In this document: in pieces, positions 19,401 through 28,192 of the stretch
Numbering within the stretch: the first letter of the stretch is position 1
How the letters are laid out: each line of letters begins with the position of its first letter
NCBI GenBank assembly: GCA_947447615.1
Contig: CANFJQ010000008.1
Location: 1 to 42,377, forward strand
DNA length: 42,377 bases
DNA from: Comamonadaceae bacterium
GTDB lineage: Bacteria > Pseudomonadota > Gammaproteobacteria > Burkholderiales > Burkholderiaceae_C
Reading direction: 5' to 3'
The notes under the pieces: generated by a model
Seen by the model: the letters and a program-made list of their open reading frames with translations, nothing else
The model's database searches: none
Told to the model about the DNA's origin: nothing
Position numbers and translations under genes: made by a program

Positions 19401-20002
19401 TGGCGGCCTTGGACGAACTGACCAGCAGCCGCGAGCGCAAAGAATTTTTGGACGCCCAAAGCCTGGACTTGAACGAAGCCATGAACACGCTGGAAGACGC
19501 CATCCGCAAGATCGACGCCGAAACCCGCGAGCTGCTGGCCGAAACCTTCAACGAAGTGAACCGCCACTTTGGTGAAATGTTCCCGGTGCTGTTTGGCGGC
19601 GGCAATGCGCGCTTGGTGATTACCGGTGACGAAATTTTGGACTCGGGCGTGCAAGTGATTGCGCAGCCACCGGGCAAGAAAAACCAGACCATCCATTTGC
19701 TCTCAGGCGGTGAGAAAGCCCTCACCGCGATCGCACTGGTATTTGCAATTTTCCAGCTCAACCCTGCGCCATTTTGCTTGCTTGACGAGGTGGACGCGCC
19801 GCTGGACGACGCTAATACTGAGCGTTACACCCGCTTGGTGCAGCGCATGAGCGCAGGCACGCAATTCTTGTTCATCAGCCACAACAAAATCGCGATGGAA
19901 ATGGCCGAGCAATTGATAGGCGTCACCATGCAGGAGCAAGGCGTATCGCGCATCGTGGCCGTGGACATGGAAGCAGCGGTCGGATTGGTGGAGGCAGCAT
20001 GA
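16487..20002 (+). CDS. smc: Chromosome segregation protein SMC
   Basis: Structural maintenance of chromosomes ATPase that organises and condenses the chromosome, normally with ScpA and ScpB (not in this window). The 1171-aa protein shows the full layout: N-terminal ATPase half with SGFKSFVEPT and Walker A GPNGCGKSN (31-39), a long Glu/Ala/Gln-rich coiled coil, a hinge around residues 500-650 (GWENAIEAALRDRLGALEV), the returning coiled coil, and the C-terminal half with signature LLSGGEKALTAIA (about 1071-1083) and Walker B CLLDEVDAPLDD (about 1097-1108). The start is GTG 16487, since RLNSIKLSGFKSF is the standard N-terminus; no clear ribosome site precedes it. It overlaps zipA by four bases (ATGA). 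Confidence 0.97.
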   Translation: MRLNSIKLSGFKSFVEPTNFLLPGQLVGVVGPNGCGKSNIMDAVRWVLGESRASELRGESMQDVIFNGTTSRKPASRASVELVFDNSDHRAGGQWGQFTEIAVRRVLTRDGTSSYYINNQAVRRRDVQDVFLGTGLGPRAYAIIGQGTISRIIESKPEELRLFLEEAAGVSKYKERRRETENRLSDTRANLTRVEDILRELNSSLEKLERQAEVAQKYQTMQADVTRKQHQIWFLRRAEAQAEQAKVQRDAQAAVNALESRMADVRHIEAELEQVRQAHYAAADEVNQSQGLLYEASAEVGRLEAEIRYVVESRQRVEQRLLMLQAQSTQWAERRAQALLDQEELLVSRETGAEQAELLDAQTQEQAQHLPALEEALQSAQAAAVAQRDAVAQVQQAISVLASEQRNIQEQSRQLSARRERLSADRNALTQTDDARLLDLQAQFEQARAVAEASLERLHSLQESAPELDEARRVQQQQVNADAARYADVSARLEALKALQERLRTDEKLKPWLSKHGLVDLQGLWTRIQVQAGWENAIEAALRDRLGALEVSKLEMVQAFIQDLPPVKLSFFTRPAAGRSGTASSLAALADKVQVHDAGLAAVLAEWLRGCYAAADMDQAFAQRAQLQAGETLFVPQGHAVGAHSVGFYAADAEQAGLLARAQEIQNLEKDLRAQALMAEASRGALNRAESAYAECAAQLVDVRRQAQESQIHSHSLQVEVLRLTQLAEQTRQRSSEIEADAAEVDAMLEDLAARAQEAEARFESLDLQLGESQERHAALEERAMAAQAQLDQSREQLRSLERQVQEQMFNQRSLQARAQEIERSLQTADAQTLAVAEEVARGQAELQELSDAAAQAGLQSALSLKAEREQALGAKRSAYEDLTATLRSHEERRLQLERELDPLRQRITDLQLKEQAARLGFEQYENQLFEAQADLDALAQSLEGNSIRLSALQAEIDRLHREITALGAVNLAALDELTSSRERKEFLDAQSLDLNEAMNTLEDAIRKIDAETRELLAETFNEVNRHFGEMFPVLFGGGNARLVITGDEILDSGVQVIAQPPGKKNQTIHLLSGGEKALTAIALVFAIFQLNPAPFCLLDEVDAPLDDANTERYTRLVQRMSAGTQFLFISHNKIAMEMAEQLIGVTMQEQGVSRIVAVDMEAAVGLVEAA

Positions 20003-21042
20003 GCGATTTTCAAATAGGTCTGGTAGTGCTGGGTGCTTTGGTGTTGCTGGCCGTGCTGGTGCAAAGTCTGTGGACCGCGCGTGCCAATGCACCGCGCCAA
20101 GCCGATAACTCGGGCGATGCGGGCGAGCACGACGGCAAGCCCAACTTTACCGAGCCGGTTTTTGATGACTCGGGTTTTACCAATTTGAATTTAGCGGTCA
20201 GCACGCCGCGCCGCCCCGCCATCGACAGCCTGATTGATGCCGTGGCCGCCGTGAATTTAGATCCTATGGTTTCAGCAGTGTCGGGCGATGCGGCGGTAGC
20301 CGCGTTTCCCGGTAGCTGGCGCGTGGGCAGCAAAGCGTTTTTGATCGAGGGCTTTAATGCCGATGCGCAGGAGTGGGAAACCCCGGTTCCCGGCGCCCGC
20401 TACATGGCGTTTCAAACCGCCGTGCAATTGGCCAACCGCGCCGGCGCCCTGAACGATATCGAATACTCCGAGTTTGTCGTCAAGACGCAGGCTTTTGCCG
20501 ATGCCATGAATGCCACGCCCGAGTTTCGCGAAATGCGCGACGAGGTGGCACGCGCCAAAGAGTTGGACCATTTCGCCAGCCAGAATGATGCGCAGCTGGG
20601 CTTGAACCTGCGTGCCCGTCATGCGGCTTGGAGCCCGGGCTATATCGCCCAGGTGGCGGCGCAGCATGGATTTGTGGCCGGTCAATTGCCTGGACGCATG
20701 GTGCTGCCCGCATCCGCGGATGGATTGCCGCCTTTGTTAGCACTGACGTTTGACAGCCAAGCGGCATTGGCTGAGGACCCGGCGCAATCCGCGATTTTTG
20801 AAATTGTTTTTCACATGGACGTGCCCCAAGTGGACCGCGCCGAGCAGGCCTTTGAACGTATGTGCCATGCGGCGCAAGCCATGGCGCAAACCATGGACGG
20901 CATCGTCACCGACGACAATGGCCAGGCCTTGCCGGTGCAGGCGCTCGAATCGATCAGCCACGAGTTGCAGCAGTTGTATGACCGGCTGGCCGAGCGTGAC
21001 TATCCTGCCGGTTCTGCGCTGGCGCGGCGCCTGTTTTCCTGA
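19999..21042 (+). CDS. zipA: Cell division protein ZipA
   Basis: Inner-membrane division protein that tethers FtsZ polymers. It has a short periplasmic start and one membrane helix (QIGLVVLGALVLLAVLVQSL, residues 5-24), a polar, Pro/Asp-containing linker, and a C-terminal FtsZ-binding domain (about 205-340) including the block FEIVFHMDVPQVDRAEQAFE. 347 aa is normal. ATG overlaps the smc stop, so it is translationally coupled to smc. The smc-zipA-ligA order is a recurring betaproteobacterial arrangement and supports the call, because ZipA sequence itself is weakly conserved. Confidence 0.9.
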   Translation: MSDFQIGLVVLGALVLLAVLVQSLWTARANAPRQADNSGDAGEHDGKPNFTEPVFDDSGFTNLNLAVSTPRRPAIDSLIDAVAAVNLDPMVSAVSGDAAVAAFPGSWRVGSKAFLIEGFNADAQEWETPVPGARYMAFQTAVQLANRAGALNDIEYSEFVVKTQAFADAMNATPEFREMRDEVARAKELDHFASQNDAQLGLNLRARHAAWSPGYIAQVAAQHGFVAGQLPGRMVLPASADGLPPLLALTFDSQAALAEDPAQSAIFEIVFHMDVPQVDRAEQAFERMCHAAQAMAQTMDGIVTDDNGQALPVQALESISHELQQLYDRLAERDYPAGSALARRLFS

Positions 21043-21111
21043 GCGCAGCCTGCCGCGCGCTCTGCAAATGGGCTGGTCTTATGCGTATCTCGCCATCAAC
21101 CCGCAAGGTAG

Positions 21112-23195
<2,084 letters not shown>

Positions 23196-23196
<1 letters not shown>

Positions 23197-23735
23197 TGGC
23201 GGTATGCGAGATCTTGAAAATGGGCGATCCGCGCTTATTGCGCGTGGCGCAAAAAGTAGGGCAATTCGATACCGATGCATTGCATTTGCTGGTGACCGAC
23301 TTGCTCGATACCATGCGCGCAGCCAACGGCGCGGGCCTGGCGGCGCCGCAAATTGGGGTGGATTTGCAAGTCGTAATTTTTGGTTCGGAAGAACGCAACC
23401 CGCGTTACCCGGACCGGCCCCTGGTGCCGCGCACCGTGCTGGTCAACCCGACCATCACGCCTTTAGGCGAGGACCAAGAGTCTGATTGGGAAGGTTGCCT
23501 GTCCGTGCCAGGCCTGCGCGGCGTGGTACCGCGTTGGGCGCGCATCCGCTATACCGGTTGGGATGCTTTTGGTGATCCGATAGACCGCACCGTCGATGGT
23601 TTTCATGCGCGCGTGGTGCAACATGAGTGCGACCATTTGTGGGGCAAGCTCTACCCCATGCGGATGCGCGATTTCTCGCAATTTGGGTTTACCGAGATAT
23701 TGTTTCCAGGTATTGCGGCGGCTGAGGACGATTAG
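23196..23735 (+). CDS. def: Peptide deformylase
   Basis: Metal-dependent enzyme that removes the formyl group from the N-terminal methionine of new proteins. All three family motifs are intact: [10 protein letters not shown] (45-54), EGCLS (99-103, metal ligand Cys101) and QHECDH (142-147, two ligand His and catalytic Glu). 179 aa is normal. The start codon overlaps the ligA stop (TGATG). It is not next to fmt, its usual partner in many genomes, so this may be a second deformylase copy; that cannot be checked here. Confidence 0.96.
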
Positions 23736-23837
23736 TTAGCGCTGCGAGTGCTGGGTGGTAAGCTAGTACCTGAGTTATTTCACGTGCTTTCCCTGGCGTA
23801 TCGCCCCCCAATACCTAACCCGTTGGAGAACCCGGTA

Positions 23838-24677
23838 ATGAAACTTTTTTCTATTCATCGTATGGTCAAACTATTGGCAGTGCTAATCCTCAGCGTGCAG
23901 CACCTATGGGCGGCTGCGCAAAATGGCCCGGTACAAGTGCAGTGGTTAGGCCAATCGGCCATGAAAATTACAACACCTGGCGGTAAAGTCATCGTCATCG
24001 ACCCCTGGCTGGTGGCTAACCCCAAGACACCAGCGGAATTCAAAAAACTCGATGCGCTGGGTAAGGTGGACTTGATTTTGGTGAGCCACGCCCATGCCGA
24101 CCATATGGCCGACGCCCCGGCCTTATCTCTGATGAATAAGGCGCCGGTGTATGCGCCTGCCGGACTGGCCGATTCGATGACCACCTTAGGTGTGCTACCG
24201 GTGGAGCTGGCACCGCGCTTTAATAAGGGCGGCATTGTGCTGCCGTTCGGCCCTGATGGCGGTATCAAAATTATTGGCACCCATGCAGAGCATAGTTCCG
24301 AGTACCGCTGGACGAATGCGCAAACCGGTAAAGATGAAATGCGCCCGGGCGGTGAGCCTATGGGTTTCATTATCGAACTGGAAAATGGTTTTAAGATTTA
24401 CCACTTGGGTGACACCGCCTTGTTTGGCGACATGAAATTGATTGGCGATTTGTACAAACCCGACTTGATTTTTATTCCCATTGGCAGCCATTTTGTGATG
24501 CCCCCGCGTGACGCCGCATTGGCTACCCGGGAGATGATCAAGCCAAAATTTGCCATTCCCGTGCATTACGGAACCAATGCGTTGCTACGGGGTACCCCAA
24601 AGGAATATATGGATGCGCTGGGCACATCGAGCACCAAAGTGATAGTGCTGGAACCTGGCGGCATTGCGACCCTCTAA
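23838..24677 (+). CDS. Exported metallo-beta-lactamase-fold hydrolase (UlaG/UPF0173 type)
   Basis: Predicted periplasmic metal-dependent hydrolase. A signal peptide (MVKLLAVLILSVQHLWAAA region, cleavage near residue 27) precedes a metallo-beta-lactamase fold with the metal motif SHAHADHM (His84, His86, Asp88, His89), a further histidine in GTHAEHSSEYRW, the LGDTALFGDM motif and PVHYGTNALLRG near the end. The start is ATG 23838, with GGAGA eight bases upstream; the extra upstream frame is not protein-like. 279 aa. Family members include UlaG-like lactonases and many uncharacterised enzymes, so the substrate is unknown. The signal peptide is notable because most relatives are cytoplasmic (recollection, not checked). 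Confidence 0.85.
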   Translation: MKLFSIHRMVKLLAVLILSVQHLWAAAQNGPVQVQWLGQSAMKITTPGGKVIVIDPWLVANPKTPAEFKKLDALGKVDLILVSHAHADHMADAPALSLMNKAPVYAPAGLADSMTTLGVLPVELAPRFNKGGIVLPFGPDGGIKIIGTHAEHSSEYRWTNAQTGKDEMRPGGEPMGFIIELENGFKIYHLGDTALFGDMKLIGDLYKPDLIFIPIGSHFVMPPRDAALATREMIKPKFAIPVHYGTNALLRGTPKEYMDALGTSSTKVIVLEPGGIATL

Positions 24678-24728
24678 TCGGGCTTTTTCCTGGCCTCCAT
24701 GCCCTGGTAGTTCACCTTTTTAAGCGGG

Positions 24729-25373
24729 ATGCCGGTAATGCGCATAGAGCTATTTGCCTTTGATACACCCAACGGGCGAAAAATCAGTGTCGCCCTGGAA
24801 GAAATGGGCCTGCCCTATGCCGTGCAGGTCGTCGATATTGGCGCCGGGCACCAGTTCGATCCCGCTTTTACCCGTATCAGCCCGAATAACAAAATTCCCG
24901 CCATCGTGGACCCGAACGGGCCAGACGGGCAGCCCATTAGTGTTTTTGAGTCAGGCGCCATCTTGATGTACTTGGCTGAGAAAACCGGGCTTTTTTTACC
25001 GCGTGAGGGCCGTGCGCGGGTAGAAGTCTTGGAGTGGCTGATGTTCCAGATGGGCGGATTTGGGCCGGTACCGGGCCAAGTCCATCACTTCGTGGCCTTG
25101 GACTCGGAGTCCGACCGGCGCTATGGGCTGGAGCGCTTCATGGCTGAGACCCGCCGCCTTTATGGGGTCATGGACCGGCGCCTAGTGAACCGCGAGTATT
25201 TCGCCAATGCGCTGTCCATCGCCGATTTCGCCTTGCTGGGCTGGGTCTGGCGCCACCCGCGTCATCAAGTGGATTTGGCTGATTTCCCGCAAGTACAGCG
25301 CTGGTACCAGAGCATGATGGCCCGCCCCGCAGTACAGCGCGGTTTTGCGGTGCCTATGCGTTCGGGCGCTTAA
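24729..25373 (+). CDS. Glutathione S-transferase, YfcG-like
   Basis: Thioredoxin-fold/helical glutathione transferase close to the E. coli YfcG group of glutathione-dependent disulfide oxidoreductases: TPNGRKISVALEEMGLPY at the N-terminus, RISPNNKIPAIVDPNG with the cis-Pro, SVFESGAILMYLAEKTGLF for glutathione binding, then the C-terminal helical domain with SIADFALLGWVW. 214 aa. The first ATG is 24729 and a second in-frame ATG at 24738 (MRIELFAFDT) is equally possible. The TAA is followed immediately by the ATG of the exported protease-like gene, so the two are probably cotranscribed. Confidence 0.9.
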   Translation: MPVMRIELFAFDTPNGRKISVALEEMGLPYAVQVVDIGAGHQFDPAFTRISPNNKIPAIVDPNGPDGQPISVFESGAILMYLAEKTGLFLPREGRARVEVLEWLMFQMGGFGPVPGQVHHFVALDSESDRRYGLERFMAETRRLYGVMDRRLVNREYFANALSIADFALLGWVWRHPRHQVDLADFPQVQRWYQSMMARPAVQRGFAVPMRSGA

Positions 25374-26045
25374 ATGCGGCGCATCGTGCTTGCCGCTTGG
25401 TTTGCGCTTACGGCGCTTGCGAGCCTTACGTTGGCGGCGCAGACAGTGCGCGACCGGGAAATAGTGCAATGCCTGCCTGGCGAAATCATCACCTGGGGCG
25501 ATGGCCGCGACCGGCCTGCTGGCAAAGCCGCGCTGGTGTTTGTGTATGACCATAGCGCTGCGCCGGAATGGTTTTCGCAAGAGCAGGTCTTAGCCGCAGT
25601 GCAAAAGTCGGCGCTGGCCTGGTCGCCCTGTGGCGTGCCTAACGCAGTGCAGTCTTTCAAGCCCGATGTCGCCTTACCTGAGGGGGCGGTCATCGTCCAG
25701 TGGAGCGAAAAAAACAGCGGTGGCAATTTTGCGCAGGCGGATTTGGGCCGGGGCCTGTTGGCCATGAGCCCAGCCATGTTTCGCTTGCTCAATACCCGCA
25801 ACCCGGCACACGACGCGCGCGAGACGCTGCAAATGGTGATCTCCCACGAAATGGGGCACCACTTCGGCCTGATGGCGCATTCGCGGCGCTGTGTGGATGT
25901 CACTTCCTACTACGACAACGGCAAGGGCGAGCGCTGCTTTACCCGCGACGGCAGCCTGCCACGTCCTGGTTTTGAGTACCGCGCCACCTTGCCCACCGCC
26001 TGCGACATTGCCCGCTGCATTCAGGCCAATAATCCCAAGCCTTAG
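25374..26045 (+). CDS. Exported metzincin-like zinc metalloprotease-fold protein
   Basis: Predicted secreted or periplasmic protein with a Sec signal peptide (residues 1-22, ending LTLAAQ) and a zinc-protease motif ISHEMGHHFGLMAHS (156-170). HExxH is intact (His158, Glu159, His162), and the following G and late His resemble the metzincin HExxHxxGxxH. However, the third His is one position late (His169, with Ala168 at the canonical place), and the expected Met-turn reads VTSYY with no Met. Six Cys remain in the mature protein and could form disulfides. 223 aa is small, in the matrixin-like range. No known family name is recognised. The start abuts the glutathione transferase stop. Confidence 0.72.
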   Translation: MRRIVLAAWFALTALASLTLAAQTVRDREIVQCLPGEIITWGDGRDRPAGKAALVFVYDHSAAPEWFSQEQVLAAVQKSALAWSPCGVPNAVQSFKPDVALPEGAVIVQWSEKNSGGNFAQADLGRGLLAMSPAMFRLLNTRNPAHDARETLQMVISHEMGHHFGLMAHSRRCVDVTSYYDNGKGERCFTRDGSLPRPGFEYRATLPTACDIARCIQANNPKP

Positions 26046-26051
26046 GGCTTG
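26036..26051 (+). terminator. Hairpin enclosing the stop codon of the metzincin-like gene
   Basis: CAAGCC-TTAG-GGCTTG is a perfect 6-bp stem with the stop codon TAG inside the loop. A five-T run follows only about 8 bases later (around 26059-26063), so termination is possible but imperfect. Confidence 0.4.
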
Positions 26052-26194
26052 CTTGCATCTCGTTTTTCTGGCATTTCGCGCCTACTTTTATGTACTAGCA
26101 TAGGCGGCACTTTTGGAACGCCCATGGGCAACGCGCCCCCGCCAAACAGCAATGAGCGTAATAAGTCGATATAGAACACCCGGAGCCTTTTGAC

Positions 26195-26998
26195 ATGGTA
26201 AGAATCGAAAAAAATGCAGCGGTATGGACCATCATCCACAGCCGTTTTGACGAAGCGCGCAACGCGATGGACCCGGACAGCGCCGATGCCCTGGTGGCGG
26301 CCTTTGAGGAGTTTGACCAAGACGCTAGCGCCAGCGTTGCCGTGTTGTGGGGCGAGGGCGGGGCTTTTTGCGCGGGCTGGGATTTGAAATACGCCAGCAC
26401 CCTGACCGATTCGGAGCGTCCGCTCGCCGACATTGATTACCCCACCGACCCGACACGCCACGTGCCGCGCGGCCCTTTGGGCCCCACGCGTTTGGATTTG
26501 TCCAAGCCCGTGATTGCTGCGGTAGAAGGCCCGGCGGTGGCCGGCGGCTTTGAGCTCGCCCTGTGGTGCGATATGCGTGTCATGGCCGAGGATGCGTACT
26601 TTGGCGTGTATTGCCGCCGCTGGGGCATTCCCCTGCTCGATGGCGGCACGGTGCGCTTGCCGCGTTTGGTGGGCATGGGCCGGGCGATGGAAATTACGCT
26701 GACCGGACGCAAAGTGCCCGCTACCGAGGCCCTGGCCATTGGCGCGTGCGAGCGCCTGGTGCCGCACGGGCAGGCGCGCCTGGAGGCTGAAAAACTGGCT
26801 GCTGAAATTGCCCGTTTCCCCCAAGCCTGCGTGCGCGCTGACCGGCGTTCCATCTATATGCAACATGGCGAAACCGTGCGCGATGCCATGCGCAAGGAGT
26901 GGTACAACGGCCTGGAATGCCTGGTGCAAGAAGGCGTGGGCGGTGCCGGACGCTTCAAGGACGGCCTGGGCCGCCATGGCGATTTTTCTTCTATTTAA
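26195..26998 (+). CDS. Crotonase (enoyl-CoA hydratase/isomerase) family protein
   Basis: Crotonase-fold enzyme acting on an acyl-CoA. The oxyanion-hole blocks are present: GGAFCAGWDLKY and EGPAVAGGFELALWCDMR. Of the two catalytic glutamates of enoyl-CoA hydratase, the one in GGFELAL is kept, but the second (QPE in the rat enzyme) is replaced, here FGVYCRRWGIP. A plain hydratase is therefore doubtful, and an isomerase, hydrolase or lyase activity is possible. 267 aa is the family length. ATG 26195 has GGAG nine bases upstream. The next gene is another crotonase 21 bp downstream on the same strand, so they probably form an operon. Confidence 0.87.
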   Translation: MVRIEKNAAVWTIIHSRFDEARNAMDPDSADALVAAFEEFDQDASASVAVLWGEGGAFCAGWDLKYASTLTDSERPLADIDYPTDPTRHVPRGPLGPTRLDLSKPVIAAVEGPAVAGGFELALWCDMRVMAEDAYFGVYCRRWGIPLLDGGTVRLPRLVGMGRAMEITLTGRKVPATEALAIGACERLVPHGQARLEAEKLAAEIARFPQACVRADRRSIYMQHGETVRDAMRKEWYNGLECLVQEGVGGAGRFKDGLGRHGDFSSI

Positions 26999-27019
26999 TG
27001 CAGTACAAAGGCAGTTCAC

Positions 27020-28156
27020 ATGGCAAGCAAATCCACCGACAAAGCGGCAGTACCGGCGGCCAAGAAGGCAGCAAAAAAACCATCTACTGCTTCCTCTAAA
27101 AAAACGACCAAACCCGCTGCAGCCCTAGGCAAACGCATGGCCAGCGTTCATGCAGACCGCGTCTTTTCCACGCTACACATTGCGGTGCAAGGGCGAATAG
27201 CCACCATCACCCTCAATCGGCCCGAGCGCCTGAACGCGATCAACGACGAGATGCCAGGCGAAATCCGCCAGGCGGTGGAACTGGCCAATGCCGATGACCG
27301 GGTGCATGTGATTGTGTTGCGCGGCGCAGGCGATGCGTTTTGCGCAGGTTACGACCTCAAACACTATGCCGAGGGCGACCCCACCAACGTCATCACCCAG
27401 CCCATGCCCTGGGACCCGATGATCGACTACAAATTCATGAAGCGCAATACCGAAGACTTTATGAGTTTGTGGCGTTCCTACAAGCCGACGATTGCGCGCG
27501 TCCATGGCTATGCGGCGGCGGGCGGCAGCGACATTGCCAGTTGCTGCGACTTTATTGTGATGGAAGACAAAGCGCGCATTGGCTATATGCCGGTACGCGT
27601 ATGGGGATGCCCCAGCCCGGCGATGTGGGTCTATCGCCTGGGCGCGATGCGCGCCAAACGCATGATGTTGACTGGCGATTTGATCGACGGCAAGCAGGCT
27701 TTTGAATGGGGCTTGGCCACCGAGGTGGCGCCGCTGTCCAAACTTGATGCGGTGGTGCAGCAACTTGCAGAGCGCATGGCCGGGGTGCCGAAAAACCAGC
27801 TGATGATGAACAAGTTGGTGATCAACCAGGCCATAGACGCGATGGGCCTGGAGCAGACGCAAATGTTTGCCAATGTGTTTGACGGCATCACCCGCCATTC
27901 GCCCGAGGGCTTGTGGTTTAAGCGCTATGCGCAGACCTATGGTTTCCCAGCGGCGGTGGAGTGGCGCGACAGCGGACGCCCCTTGCCTGAACCCGGTCCG
28001 GGCAATTTAGGTGATGCGTTCATGGATCCGCCCACGCCGGATGCGCGGTCTGTGTGGTCGCGTGATGTGAGTGGAAAACGGGTGGCCAAGTCCCCGAAAA
28101 AAGAAAAATCCAAGGCCAAGGAAAAGACCAAGCGCAAGGCCGCGAAAGGCGTCTAG
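27020..28156 (+). CDS. Crotonase family protein with basic N- and C-terminal tails
   Basis: The central 300 residues are a crotonase fold ([70 protein letters not shown]). Both enoyl-CoA hydratase glutamates are absent (GGSDIAS has Asp at the first site; [10 protein letters not shown] lacks the second), so its reaction is unknown. Unusually, residues 1-39 are almost only Lys, Ala, Pro, Ser and Thr ([20 protein letters not shown]), and about 24 residues at the end are again Lys-rich ([20 protein letters not shown]), resembling histone H1-like or PhaF/AlgP tails. ATG 27020 is favoured because AAAGG precedes it; an internal ATG at 27137 would drop the first tail. It pairs with the preceding crotonase gene. 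Confidence 0.87.
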   Translation: MASKSTDKAAVPAAKKAAKKPSTASSKKTTKPAAALGKRMASVHADRVFSTLHIAVQGRIATITLNRPERLNAINDEMPGEIRQAVELANADDRVHVIVLRGAGDAFCAGYDLKHYAEGDPTNVITQPMPWDPMIDYKFMKRNTEDFMSLWRSYKPTIARVHGYAAAGGSDIASCCDFIVMEDKARIGYMPVRVWGCPSPAMWVYRLGAMRAKRMMLTGDLIDGKQAFEWGLATEVAPLSKLDAVVQQLAERMAGVPKNQLMMNKLVINQAIDAMGLEQTQMFANVFDGITRHSPEGLWFKRYAQTYGFPAAVEWRDSGRPLPEPGPGNLGDAFMDPPTPDARSVWSRDVSGKRVAKSPKKEKSKAKEKTKRKAAKGV

Positions 28157-28172
28157 CGCATAGAGTCCAGGG

Positions 28173-28192
28173 CTCAAGCTTCAGGGCTTGGG
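28173..28192. terminator. Hairpin between convergent genes
   Basis: CTCAAGC-TTCAGG-GCTTGGG gives a 7-bp stem with one G-T pair, between the tailed crotonase gene and the convergent HpaB-like gene, whose stop codon overlaps the loop. No clear T-run is seen on either side, so its role as a bidirectional terminator is only suggested by position. Confidence 0.35.

Noticed and set aside
16970-19761. Very long open frames on the minus strand within smc (16970-18757 and 18616-19761)
   Set aside because: They are antisense to a clearly coding gene in GC-rich DNA. Their translations are low-complexity and match no family, so they are codon-bias shadows.
26042-27019. 325-codon minus-strand frame opposite the first crotonase gene
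   Set aside because: Antisense shadow; no family features.
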